Shown: piece after piece, positions 27,806 to 35,995 of the stretch
Position numbering within the stretch: the stretch's first letter is position 1
Layout of the letters: the number at the start of each line of letters is the position of its first letter
Origin: Streptomyces sp. ISL-10
GTDB taxonomy: Bacteria; Actinomycetota; Actinomycetes; Streptomycetales; Streptomycetaceae
Length of the DNA: 64,000 bases
Assembly: GCF_018614575.1 (NCBI RefSeq)
Contig: NZ_JAGGOJ010000011.1
Coordinates: 434,001 to 498,000 of the forward strand
Direction: 5' to 3'
Position numbers and translations under genes: made by a program
Notes under the pieces: generated by a model
Told to the model about the DNA's origin: nothing
Databases searched by the model: none
What the model saw: only the letters and a program-made list of their open reading frames with translations

Positions 27806-28696
27806 ATGGGCTGGACGGTCCTCTACATCGCGTTCGGCATCGTCGCGCTGTGGCTGCTCGGTGAGGTGCTGCTGCAGTACAAGGCCCGACTGCGCTGGCG
27901 CGTGCTCGCCTTCACCGGGTTCCTCGGTGTCGTCGTGGGCGTGCTGCTGCCCTCCGTCGTGGTGATCGCGCTCGGCACCGCGGCGTTCGCCGTCGGCCAG
28001 ACGTACGTCACCCTCTCCTTCCGGCGCGGCTTCTCCACGGGCTGGGCGCTGGGCGGCAGCCCGGGGGTCAGCAGGCGCCGCAGGTCAGCCGGGCCCGCCG
28101 CCGAACGGGAGCCGACGCTGGAGGTCACGGAGCTCTCCTACGAGTCCTACGAGCCGCCCGCGGACACGGAACGGCGCGGCCCCGAAGCCCCCGCGGTCTA
28201 CGAGCCCCAGCCGCTGCCTGACGACACAGGCCAGTACGGCATCTACACCGACGACGCGTACGCGGCGCCGCAACACGCATCGCAGCAGGTGCCGGACCAG
28301 GAGCAGAGCCAGGCCTACGCGCAGTACGGCGCCGACCACACCGGCTACGGCGCGTACGACGCCTACGGCGACTACGGGCAGCCGCAGCAGCCGGGCCACG
28401 AGAGCCAGTACGCCTACGACGCCGGCCAGCAGCAGTACGCGGCGTACGCGGACCCGTACGCCGGCGGCCAGCAGTACGCGGCTTCGTACGGGAGCTACGA
28501 CGCCTACGGCGGCCCGCAGCAGTACGCCGACCCGTACGCGCAGCAGTACGGCGACACCCCGCCGGGCGGCGTCTGGGCCCCCCAGGTCCCCCAGCAGCGC
28601 GACGGCGACCAGTTCCCGCCGATGCCCCAGGAAGAGCCGACACCGTACGGCTACGACACGGGAGCGGGCCACACCGAGCAGCAGTACCGCTACTGA
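27806..28696 (+). CDS. membrane protein with long Tyr/Gln/Gly-rich tail
   Basis: A 296-residue protein. Residues 1-75 hold two to three hydrophobic segments ('WTVLYIAFGIVALWLLGEVLL', 'VLAFTGFLGVVVGVLLPSVV'). After a basic patch ('SRRRRS') comes an acidic stretch, and about residues 150-296 are a low-complexity tail of Tyr, Gln, Gly, Asp and Ala with recurring 'QQYA', 'ADPYA' and 'AYG' motifs. The tail is disordered and compositionally prion-like. ATG 27806 has GGAGAGGGGCGGGC. It is conserved downstream of metF in the genus; function unknown. Confidence 0.8.
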   Translation: MGWTVLYIAFGIVALWLLGEVLLQYKARLRWRVLAFTGFLGVVVGVLLPSVVVIALGTAAFAVGQTYVTLSFRRGFSTGWALGGSPGVSRRRRSAGPAAEREPTLEVTELSYESYEPPADTERRGPEAPAVYEPQPLPDDTGQYGIYTDDAYAAPQHASQQVPDQEQSQAYAQYGADHTGYGAYDAYGDYGQPQQPGHESQYAYDAGQQQYAAYADPYAGGQQYAASYGSYDAYGGPQQYADPYAQQYGDTPPGGVWAPQVPQQRDGDQFPPMPQEEPTPYGYDTGAGHTEQQYRY

Positions 28697-28736
28697 GGCG
28701 GCGAAGACCGCCGGAGGGGCTTCGCCGGCCATGCGG

Positions 28737-28887
28737 TGAGGACCGGTCGGCGGGACATGCTGTGAGGACCTGCCGCCGGGGGACACGCTGCGAGGACCGG
28801 TCGTCGGGACACGCTGTGAGACCGGTCGGTCGTCGGGACACGCTGCTGCGAGGACCGGTCGGCGGAACGGCGCTGAGGCCGGTCGCG
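28737..28887. repeat. short tandem repeat, about 26-29 bp units
   Basis: Five or more units of the form GAGGACCGGTCGTCGGGACA followed by CGCTGT run from 28737 to 28887 with point changes and small indels. They fill the space between two convergent genes. No coding potential is apparent. Confidence 0.75.
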
Positions 28888-28919
28888 GCAGCCTCAGGCC
28901 GTCCACGCCGCCCGCACCC

Positions 28920-30416
28920 TCACTGCGAGCCGCGGAACTCCGCGCCCTCCACGATCAGCCCCGCCACCAGCGCCCCCGACATCCCCGCATGCGCGAGCCC
29001 GCCGCCAGGATGCGCCCAGCCGCCCGCGACGTACAGACCGGACAGGCCGCCGGCGTTGGACGCGGGCAGGAAGGCGCCGGCCGCCCCCGCCAGCGCCGGG
29101 GCCGGGACCCGGCCCGTGCCCGTCTCGCGGCGGATGTCCTCGGGACTGCGTATCTCACGCCACAGGATCCGCTCGCGCAGCCCCGGGACCGCCGCCTGTG
29201 CCGCCTCCACCATCCGGTCCGCGGCCCACTCGGCGGTGTCCGGCCAGGACTGACCGCCGTGCACGTCGCTCGCCACCGTGGAGACGAGCGTGACCGCCTC
29301 GTGGTCGTCGTCCGGCCGCAGCAGCGGGTCGTCGGGGCGCAACACCGTCACCGTCGGCCGACGGGCGGCGCGCCCGGCGTGGATCGCCTCCCACTCGGCC
29401 GCGGGGTCCGCCGCGTGCACCACGGTGCGGTGCACGGCATCCGCTCCCCGGCCGCCCCGCAGGGCGAGATGCACCGTCAGCCGCCCCGTCCGCACCTTCG
29501 GCTGCCAGTGCGGCCACTCCTCCCGGCGGCTCGGCTCCCCGATGTGCTCCTCGAAGAGGGACGGCAGCAGGGCGCCGCAGACCACGACGTCGGCCCCGAC
29601 GGGGCCGCCCTGCGCCAGATCCAGGCCTGCCGCCCGGCCGTCCTTCTCCCGCACGCCCGTCACGTCCGCCCCGAAGACGAACTCCACCTTCCGGGCCAGG
29701 CAGCGCCCGTACACCGCGTCCGCGAGCGCGCGCAGGCCGCCCTTCACGTACCACGAGCCGAAGGTCTGCTCCATGTACGGCAGGACGGCGGCGGACGCGG
29801 GCGCGGTGCGCGGGTCCAGCCCGTACGCCACGGCATGGCTGTTCAGCAGTGCCGCGAGGCGCGGGTCGCGCAGCTCCCGCTCGCCGATCTCGCCGAGCGT
29901 GCGGGCCGGGCGACGGAACAGGCCCTGCCGCAGCGCCGGATACGGGTCCTTGGACAGGGGCGAGCGGTCGGCGGGCAGCGGCTCCTCCAGGAGCGGCCGC
30001 CGCGAGCACTCCCAGGTCTCGCGGGCCCGCCCGAGGAAGTCGCCCCAGCGCTCACCCGCACCGGATCCCAGCGCCGCGTCGAGCGCCGAGATGATTCCGG
30101 AACGCGAGGCGTTCGGCAGGGACACGTCCGTGCCGTCGGGGAAGACGTGCCGGCTCGCCGGGTCAACCTGGACCAGCTCGACGCACCGCTCCAGCGGCTC
30201 CTTGCCCGTCTTGACGAACACGTCGCGCCAGACGGCGGGAAGATGGAGCAGACCGGGGCCGGTGTCGAAGGCGAAACCGTCGCGCTCCAAGCGGCCCACC
30301 GAACCGCCGTGGGTCGCCGAACGCTCGTACACCGTCACCCGGTGGCCTGCCGTGGCCAGCCGGGCAGCAGCCGCCATGGCGCCCATCCCGGCGCCGATCA
30401 CCGCAATTCGTGCCAT
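28920..30416 (-). CDS. phytoene desaturase-like FAD oxidoreductase
   Basis: A 498-residue flavoprotein of the carotenoid desaturase/NAD(P)/FAD amine oxidase family. The N-terminus has 'IAVIGAGMGAMAAAARLATA' and 'YERSATHGGSVG', and the C-terminus has 'YVAGGWAHPGGGLAHAGMSG', the typical FAD-contact motif of CrtI-like enzymes. No carotenoid genes are nearby, so the substrate is open. ATG 30416 is used: TAAAGT lies exactly 7 nt upstream and no ribosome site is seen, which suggests a leaderless transcript. Confidence 0.85.
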   Translation of the reverse strand: MARIAVIGAGMGAMAAAARLATAGHRVTVYERSATHGGSVGRLERDGFAFDTGPGLLHLPAVWRDVFVKTGKEPLERCVELVQVDPASRHVFPDGTDVSLPNASRSGIISALDAALGSGAGERWGDFLGRARETWECSRRPLLEEPLPADRSPLSKDPYPALRQGLFRRPARTLGEIGERELRDPRLAALLNSHAVAYGLDPRTAPASAAVLPYMEQTFGSWYVKGGLRALADAVYGRCLARKVEFVFGADVTGVREKDGRAAGLDLAQGGPVGADVVVCGALLPSLFEEHIGEPSRREEWPHWQPKVRTGRLTVHLALRGGRGADAVHRTVVHAADPAAEWEAIHAGRAARRPTVTVLRPDDPLLRPDDDHEAVTLVSTVASDVHGGQSWPDTAEWAADRMVEAAQAAVPGLRERILWREIRSPEDIRRETGTGRVPAPALAGAAGAFLPASNAGGLSGLYVAGGWAHPGGGLAHAGMSGALVAGLIVEGAEFRGSQ

Positions 30417-30446
30417 GCGGCTGACTTTATCGACCGCCGCCGACAC

Positions 30447-31079
30447 TCACTCCTGTGGCCTGTGGACAAACCCCGCGGTCGCCAGGCGCTTGCTCTCCCT
30501 GCGCTCCTTGCTGCGCTGCGCCCTGCGCCGCAGGAAGCGGCGGATCCTCGTCGCGAGGAAGGCCACTACGGCGATGCCCAGCACGAGCAGTGTCCCCGCC
30601 ACGACGGCGGCGGCGACCGGATGGAAGACGGCGAACGTGATGACCCCCGCGACCCCGAGGTCCTCGGCGAGGCTCACTCCGACGTTGCTGAACGGCTCCG
30701 GCGATGTGTTGATCGCCATCCGTGTCCCGGCCTTGACGAGATGGCTCAGCAGCGCCGTGGAACCTCCGACCGCGCCGGCCGCGAGCTCCGGCAGCGACCC
30801 GCTCTCACCGGCCAGCAGCGCGGCCACCACCGCGCCGGCGACGGGCCTGACCACGGTGTGGACGGAGTCCCATATCGAGTCGACGTACGGGATCTTGTCC
30901 GCCACCGCCTCGCACAGGAAGAGCACGCCCGCGGCGACGAGCACGTCGGTGCGCTGCAGTGCCTCGGGCACCTCCTCGCTCAGTCCGGTCGCGCCGAAGA
31001 CGCCGAACAGCAGGACCACCGCATAGGCGTTGATCCCGCTGGCCCAGCCGCTGGTGAAGACGAGGGGGAGTACGGACAC
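30447..31079 (-). CDS. DUF4126 membrane protein
   Basis: A 210-residue protein with four to five hydrophobic segments ('LPLVFTSGWASGINAYAVVL', 'VAAGVLFLCEAVADKIPYVD', 'VVRPVAGAVVAALLAG', 'AAAVVAGTLLVLGIAVVAFL') and a basic C-terminal tail ('RRFLRRRAQRSKERRESKR'). It fits DUF4126, unknown function. The internal 'LPELAAGAVGGSTALLSHLV' segment is a family feature. GTG 31079 is preceded by TACGAT at 7 nt, again a leaderless pattern. A 30-bp gap holding a -10-like element separates it from the downstream FAD oxidoreductase. Confidence 0.8.
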   Translation of the reverse strand: MSVLPLVFTSGWASGINAYAVVLLFGVFGATGLSEEVPEALQRTDVLVAAGVLFLCEAVADKIPYVDSIWDSVHTVVRPVAGAVVAALLAGESGSLPELAAGAVGGSTALLSHLVKAGTRMAINTSPEPFSNVGVSLAEDLGVAGVITFAVFHPVAAAVVAGTLLVLGIAVVAFLATRIRRFLRRRAQRSKERRESKRLATAGFVHRPQE

Positions 31080-31309
31080 GGACGCGATCGTAACCAGCCC
31101 TCGGCCGCGCGGGATGGGGTTGAGCACGCACGGCTGAGTATCCGTACCTAGGTGCCGAGATGAGTACGCGGGCGGATGGGGTTCCACCTGCGCGGACGGA
31201 AGAGTGGAGGCCAAGGAAGGGGCGCGGCGCCGGCACCGACGACACGGGGCTTCGGAACGGCGCGGCACCCCTGCCGGAACGGGGAGAACACCGGAGAGCC
31301 CACGACCAC

Positions 31310-31415
31310 GGGGGAACAACGGGGGACGGGCTCTCCGGACCACGGGGGAAAGCGGGGGAACGGGGAGACCACGGGGGAAACGGGGGAGGAACGGGGGAAC
31401 GGGGGGACACGGGGG
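31310..31415 (+). repeat. G-run array with G-quadruplex potential
   Basis: Ten runs of four to six G occur on the plus strand in 106 bp (for example at 31310, 31321, 31344, 31354, 31373, 31382, 31393, 31401 and 31411), mostly as CACGGGGGAA-like units of about 10-20 bp. It belongs to the gene-free interval 31080-31462, between the DUF4126 start and the TetR terminator. The rest of that interval shows only the DUF4126 promoter region. Confidence 0.75.
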
Positions 31416-31421
31416 ACACAC

Positions 31422-31460
31422 ACGAGGGCCCGGGCCGGAACATCCGGCTCGGGCCCTCGT
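31422..31460. terminator. hairpin terminator after tetR
   Basis: A 17-bp inverted repeat with one G-T pair (ACGAGGGCCCGGGCCGG and complement) and a 5-nt loop starts 2 bp after the TetR stop on the minus strand. Confidence 0.85.
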
Positions 31461-31462
31461 GT

Positions 31463-32077
31463 TCAGTCGCGGCGTCCGCTCACCCGCCCGTGCAGCAGCA
31501 GCGACAGCGCCCCGTGCACATCGTCGAGCGACCGCTCCCGCTGGAACGCCTGCCAGTCCAGCGCCGCCACCAGCACCATCCCGACCAGGGCGGCGGCGGT
31601 GAGCGGGACGTCGATCTCCTCGCTCAACTCGCCCGCGTCGACGCCCTCCCGCAGCACCCTCTCCACGACGGCCACCGCCTCCTGCCGGACGACGAGCAGC
31701 GTCGACTGCCAGGCACGGTTGGTGCGCCACAGCTCGGCGACGTACAGCTGGGTGAAGGCCGGATACCGGTCGATGAACACCAGACCGGCCCTGATCATCG
31801 CGTCCAGCGCCTCGACCCTGGTGCCGCCGCGCTCGGCCGTCTCGTCCGCCGCCCGCTGCAACGAGGAGGTCAGCAGGCCGACGCCGAAGCGGAGCAGCTC
31901 CTCGAAGAGCTCGGTCTTGCTCTTGAAGTTGTAGTACACCGTGCCCTTGGCGACACCGGCCCGCTCGGCGATCTCGTCCACCGTGGTGGCGGAGAAGCCC
32001 TGTTCGGCGATGAGGGTCACCGCGGCCTCGTAGAGCTTGGCACGCGTGGCCCGGCGTCTGGTGCTGCTGCTGTCCAT
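31463..32077 (-). CDS. TetR-family repressor of the YhgE operon
   Basis: A 204-residue repressor. The N-terminal helix-turn-helix reads 'TTVDEIAERAGVAKGTVYYN', a classic TetR/AcrR form, and the rest is a helical ligand-binding and dimerisation domain. It is the third gene after an ABC-like protein and a YhgE/Pip membrane protein. An inverted repeat at 35187-35200 in the operon promoter is the likely binding site, giving autoregulation. ATG 32077 is used; GTG 32092 and GTG 32101 are alternatives, so the intergenic gap is 4-28 bp. Confidence 0.9.
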   Translation of the reverse strand: MDSSSTRRRATRAKLYEAAVTLIAEQGFSATTVDEIAERAGVAKGTVYYNFKSKTELFEELLRFGVGLLTSSLQRAADETAERGGTRVEALDAMIRAGLVFIDRYPAFTQLYVAELWRTNRAWQSTLLVVRQEAVAVVERVLREGVDAGELSEEIDVPLTAAALVGMVLVAALDWQAFQRERSLDDVHGALSLLLHGRVSGRRD

Positions 32078-32105
32078 GGCGTCGATTCTCACAGGTCGCA
32101 CCCCG

Positions 32106-34193
32106 TCACAGACTCAGCTCGGGGTGCAGCCGGTCGAGTGTCCACACCTGCTTGCGCCGGGCGGAGACGGCGGTGAGCGCGAGGGCGCCCGCGGTGAAGG
32201 CCGCGAGCACGACGCTCGCCTCCCAGACCGGTGCGAGGCCCCCGCCCGTGATGAGCCTGCGCAGCGCCTCCACGACATGGCTCATCGGCAGGAAGGGGTG
32301 GACGGCGTTGAAGAACGCCGGGCTCGTCTGGACCGGATACGTGCCGCCCGCGCTGGTCAGCTGAAGCATCAGCACCGCGAGGACGAGAATCCGGCCGGCC
32401 GCGCCGAAGCGGGCGTTGAGCCACTGGATGATCGCGGCGAAGCAGCAGGTGACCAGTGCCAGGAAGGCGACGGTGCCCGCGGCCTGGGTCGCCCTGAGTC
32501 CAACGCCCCAGTGCAGAACGGACATGAGCGCGGCCACCTGGAGCAGACCGATCGTGGCCACCGGCAGCCAGCCGGCCAGCGCGATCCGCCAGGCGGATGC
32601 GCCGGCGGCGAGCGCCCGCCGGTTCAGCGGCTGGATGATCATGTAGGCGACCATCGAACCGACCCAGAGGGACAGCGGGATGAAGTAAGGGGCGAAGCCG
32701 GTGCCGTAGTTGGGCGCCTTGTGCAGGGACTGGGCGGCCAGCTGGACGGGGTCGGCCATGACCTCCGTACGCCGGTCCCGGTCCTTCTTGTCGTAGTCCG
32801 GGATCTTGGAGACGCCGTCGTTCAGTCCGCCCGCCAGCTCCTTGGAGCCGCCGGACAGCCGGAACAGGCCGCCGTCCAGATCGCCCGCGCCCTTCTTCAG
32901 CCTGCCGACGCCCGCGTCGAGGTCCGTGGAACCGGTCTTCGCGGTCGTCAGGCCGGTGTGCAGCTTGTCGGCGCCGCGCGCGACCTTGTGCGCGCCGGTG
33001 TTGAGCTCGTTGATCTTTCCGACGACGTACTCCAGATCCTCGTCCAGGCGCGGTGAGCGCTTGGCCAGCTCGTCCGCCTGCTTCTCGAGCTTCTTGAGGT
33101 GGCGAGTCATCGCCTTCAGGTCGCCGTTGTTGTCGGCGACGAGTGCGCTGACGTCGTCGGCGATGGCCGCCACATCGGCCGCGGTGACCTTGGCGCGCTT
33201 GAGGGCCGGGCAGAAGTCGGGATCCGGGAGCACGTTCTCCTCACAGCGCGTGCGGTGCATCTCGCTCAGCTCGTCGGCCGACGCGTGGGCGAGCCGGGCC
33301 TTCGCCGGGGCGTTCTTCGCCAGGATGTCCAGGTTGTGGCGCACCAAGCGCGAGGAGTCCGCCACCAGACGGGCCGTGTCGCCGATCGTCCTGCCGTTGT
33401 CCTTGAGGTAGGGACGGACGTCGGCGGCGATGCCGTTGACCTTGTCGGCGAGCACCTGGGTCCCGTCGGCGACCTGCCGGGAACCGGTCTCCAGCTCACC
33501 GGCCCCCTTGTGCAGCTTGCTGATGCCGCCGGCCAGCTTCCCGCTGCCGTCCTTGGCGTCCCCCAGTCCGTCCGCGAGGTCCTGCGACCCCTTCTTGGCC
33601 TTTCCGACACCGTCCTTGAGCTTGTCGGCGCCCTTGGCCGCCTTCTCGGTGGCGTCGTGGATGTCGGAGAACGAGATGAAGATGCGGTCGAGGAAGCCCT
33701 GTGAGGCGTTCGTCGACGCGGCCGTACGCACCTCGGAGAACACCGTCCGGGAGATCTGGCCGACGATGTAGTTGTTGGCGTCGTTCGTACGGACCCGGAG
33801 CGCGCCTGTCTCCGGGGAGTCGCCCGAACTGGAGGCGATGCGCTTGCTGAAGTCCTCCGGCATGGTCAGCGACAGGTAGTACGTGCCCTCCTCGACGCCC
33901 TTGCGCGCCTCGGCGTCGCTCACCTCGTGCCACTCGAAGACCTTGCTGTCGCGCAGACCGTCGGCTATCTCGTCACCCGCGCTGATCTTCTTGCCGGCGG
34001 CCGTGGCGCCCCTGTCGTCGTTGACGAGGGCGACGGGGATCCTGTCGAGCCTGCTGTAGGGGTCCCAGAAGGACCACAGGTACAGCGCTCCGTACAGCAG
34101 CGGCAGCAGCAGTACGGCGACGAGCGCGGCGCGTGGCAGTTTTCCCCTGCCGAAGCGCCTCAGCTCAAGCGCGGCCAGTTTCGGCGAGCGCAT
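32106..34193 (-). CDS. YhgE/Pip-family membrane protein
   Basis: A 695-residue protein. A membrane helix near residues 18-40 ('ALVAVLLLPLLYGALYLW') is followed by a large extracytoplasmic region that begins 'IPVALVNDDRGA' and 'ADGLRDSKVFEWHEVSDAEA', the Pip/YhgE signature. It then becomes a long chain of 'KLKDGVGKAKKGSQDLADGL'-like helical repeats, and about five membrane segments close the C-terminus. Such proteins resemble ABC-2 permeases and relate to phage infection protein and type VII-like exporters; the substrate is unknown. Its start overlaps the ABC-like gene by 29 bp. Confidence 0.9.
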   Translation of the reverse strand: MRSPKLAALELRRFGRGKLPRAALVAVLLLPLLYGALYLWSFWDPYSRLDRIPVALVNDDRGATAAGKKISAGDEIADGLRDSKVFEWHEVSDAEARKGVEEGTYYLSLTMPEDFSKRIASSSGDSPETGALRVRTNDANNYIVGQISRTVFSEVRTAASTNASQGFLDRIFISFSDIHDATEKAAKGADKLKDGVGKAKKGSQDLADGLGDAKDGSGKLAGGISKLHKGAGELETGSRQVADGTQVLADKVNGIAADVRPYLKDNGRTIGDTARLVADSSRLVRHNLDILAKNAPAKARLAHASADELSEMHRTRCEENVLPDPDFCPALKRAKVTAADVAAIADDVSALVADNNGDLKAMTRHLKKLEKQADELAKRSPRLDEDLEYVVGKINELNTGAHKVARGADKLHTGLTTAKTGSTDLDAGVGRLKKGAGDLDGGLFRLSGGSKELAGGLNDGVSKIPDYDKKDRDRRTEVMADPVQLAAQSLHKAPNYGTGFAPYFIPLSLWVGSMVAYMIIQPLNRRALAAGASAWRIALAGWLPVATIGLLQVAALMSVLHWGVGLRATQAAGTVAFLALVTCCFAAIIQWLNARFGAAGRILVLAVLMLQLTSAGGTYPVQTSPAFFNAVHPFLPMSHVVEALRRLITGGGLAPVWEASVVLAAFTAGALALTAVSARRKQVWTLDRLHPELSL

Positions 34194-35175
34194 CGGCCGC
34201 CCCCTCCTCGGTGGTGTCCTTGTGGTTGCTCTGCTCGGCATCTCGGCCGGTGAGCTCGGCCTGGTCGGTGCGCTCGTGCGCATCAGCCTGCTCGGCCGGC
34301 TCGTCGGCATCGGCCTGGTCGTCCGGCTCGGCCTCGTCGGCGTGCTCCGGGGCCTGCGCTGAGCGGACCTCTTCCGGGGCGTCGGTGTCGTCGGCGTCAT
34401 CGGCCGCACCGGCGAGCTCGGTGGTGTCCGCGGGGGTACCCGCCGGTGTCTCCTCCGTCGTGTGCACGACGGTCGCGCCCTCAGGGGCCTGGCTGCACAC
34501 CGCCAGCACCGTCGTGCCGCCCGCGGCGATCGCGCGAAGCAGTGCCCAGGCCTCGTCGCGGTCGGCGTCGGAGAGCTTCAGGTCCGTGTCGTCGACGGCG
34601 AGCAGCCGGGGACCGCCGATCAGGGCGAGTGCCACGGACAGGCGCAGCTCCTCCAGCCGCTCCAGGTCGCGTACCGCCGTCCGCTCCCGTTTGGGCAACG
34701 CCGCCAGGTCGAGTCCGGCGAGCTCGAGCGCGCCGTCGATCCGGGCGCGCGCCTCGGCGGTGCGCTCGGTGCGGGGCCGCAGCAGCGCGCGCAGTGAGCC
34801 GTCGAAGCGCCGCTGCAGCAGCGCGCGTTCCCGAAGATGCTCGGCCACGGTCAGGGCCGGATCGAGATCGCTGACGCCCGGCACGGGCCCGAGCGCGCTG
34901 ATCCGGCGCACGGCGGCCATCTTGTGCGGCAGTGGCAGCCCGCCGACCTCGGCGTGGCCCTCGGACACGCGCATCCGGCCGGTGAGCGCGAGCAGCAGAC
35001 ACGTACGCCCGGACCCCGAAGGCCCCTCGATCGCGACGAGCGAGCCCGGCTCGGCGGTCATGTCGACCGAGCGGAAGGCCCAGCCGCGCGGCCCCTTGAG
35101 TCCCAAGCCCTTGGCGACCACGGCCGCCCCGTGCGGGCTCTCCACGGCCCCCACCCCCTGATTCCGCACTGCCAC
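34165..35175 (-). CDS. degenerate ABC ATPase-like protein with acidic tail
   Basis: About 336 residues. The fold is that of an ABC nucleotide-binding domain, but the Walker A motif reads GPSGSGRTC with Arg in place of the essential Lys (codon CGT near 34999). The LSGGQ signature is not recognisable ('RDLERLEELRLSVALALIGG'), and Walker B reads 'RLLAVDD'. The last about 95 residues are a low-complexity Ala/Asp/Glu/Thr tail. It overlaps the YhgE gene, so it should act with it. Start is uncertain: GTG 35175 is used, and GTG 35145, with a G-rich ribosome site, is as likely. Confidence 0.8.
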   Translation of the reverse strand: MAVRNQGVGAVESPHGAAVVAKGLGLKGPRGWAFRSVDMTAEPGSLVAIEGPSGSGRTCLLLALTGRMRVSEGHAEVGGLPLPHKMAAVRRISALGPVPGVSDLDPALTVAEHLRERALLQRRFDGSLRALLRPRTERTAEARARIDGALELAGLDLAALPKRERTAVRDLERLEELRLSVALALIGGPRLLAVDDTDLKLSDADRDEAWALLRAIAAGGTTVLAVCSQAPEGATVVHTTEETPAGTPADTTELAGAADDADDTDAPEEVRSAQAPEHADEAEPDDQADADEPAEQADAHERTDQAELTGRDAEQSNHKDTTEEGAADALAETGRA

Positions 35176-35186
35176 CCATTCTTTGA

Positions 35187-35200
35187 ACTGACTGGTCAGT
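35187..35200. promoter_or_regulatory. TetR-type operator
   Basis: ACTGAC-TG-GTCAGT is a perfect 6-2-6 inverted repeat just upstream of the ABC-like gene, close to a GATACT -10-like element on the minus strand (about 35209-35214). It is the best candidate site for the TetR encoded at the end of the operon. Confidence 0.65.
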
Positions 35201-35346
35201 ACAGAAAGTATCACGGCTCCGTCAGAAGCGTTTCCGAGACGGACCAGTTCACCCCGGAAACGGCAGGTCAGCCGGATTGTCAGTGGTGGCCTTCACGATG
35301 GACACATACGGACACAGCGCCGTCACACGACGACAGGAGGCTCGTC

Positions 35347-35916
35347 ATGGCCACCCACTCCGCAGCTGCCGCGTCCCGGCGCCGCGCCACCGGCCCTGCC
35401 CCCTCACTGACCGGTCCCGCCCACGACGTCCACCCCGTCCTGCGACGAGCCTCGGCGCCGCCCGCCGCCCTCGACCTGCTCGCCCAGGCGCGGGCCGGTC
35501 TGGAGGAGGCCGCCGCTCTGGACCTGCCGAACGAGCGCTACGCCACGGCCCACCTCGCCGCGCTGCGCACCGCCGCCGCCGTGCTCGCCGCACGTGGCCG
35601 TCCCGAGACCAACCCCCGGCGTCGGCAGCGCATACGCAGTGCCTGGGAGGTCCTGCCCGAGATAGCACCGGAGCTCGCCGAGTGGAGCCTGCTCTTCGCC
35701 TCGGGCGCCGAGCGCCGGGCCCGTGCCGAGGCGGGCATCCGGGGCGCGGCCACCACCCGGGACGCCGACGACCTGCTCCGCGACGCCGCGATGTTCCTCC
35801 GCCTCGTCGAGCGGCTGCTCGTGCTGCAGCCGGTGCTGCCCCAGCCGAGGGGCGAGCATCCGCCCCGGACGCCCCATGCGGGTGGGACCGGCCGGGAGGA
35901 GGACGCCGTGGGATGA
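35347..35916 (+). CDS. SAV_6107-type HEPN domain protein
   Basis: A 189-residue helical protein matching the actinobacterial SAV_6107 HEPN family. Residues 40-160 are helical; the ends are disordered. An RX4H pattern (R64-H69 in 'ERYATAHLAALR') matches the catalytic motif of HEPN RNases, although it sits in an early helix. It is not paired with a MNT nucleotidyltransferase here, so a toxin-antitoxin role is not supported. ATG 35347 has AGGAGG. It is divergent from the YhgE operon and precedes a methyltransferase by 79 bp. Confidence 0.8.
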   Translation: MATHSAAAASRRRATGPAPSLTGPAHDVHPVLRRASAPPAALDLLAQARAGLEEAAALDLPNERYATAHLAALRTAAAVLAARGRPETNPRRRQRIRSAWEVLPEIAPELAEWSLLFASGAERRARAEAGIRGAATTRDADDLLRDAAMFLRLVERLLVLQPVLPQPRGEHPPRTPHAGGTGREEDAVG

Positions 35917-35995
35917 GACACGAAGCGATGCGCGTCGGCGGAGGCAATAGGGTGGACGGCGTCTCACCAGCACATCGCCCGAGGAGTCAACTGCC

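Noticed and set aside
28920..30416. Carotenoid biosynthesis locus
   Set aside because: Only a single CrtI-like flavoprotein is present; no phytoene synthase or prenyl transferase gene is nearby.
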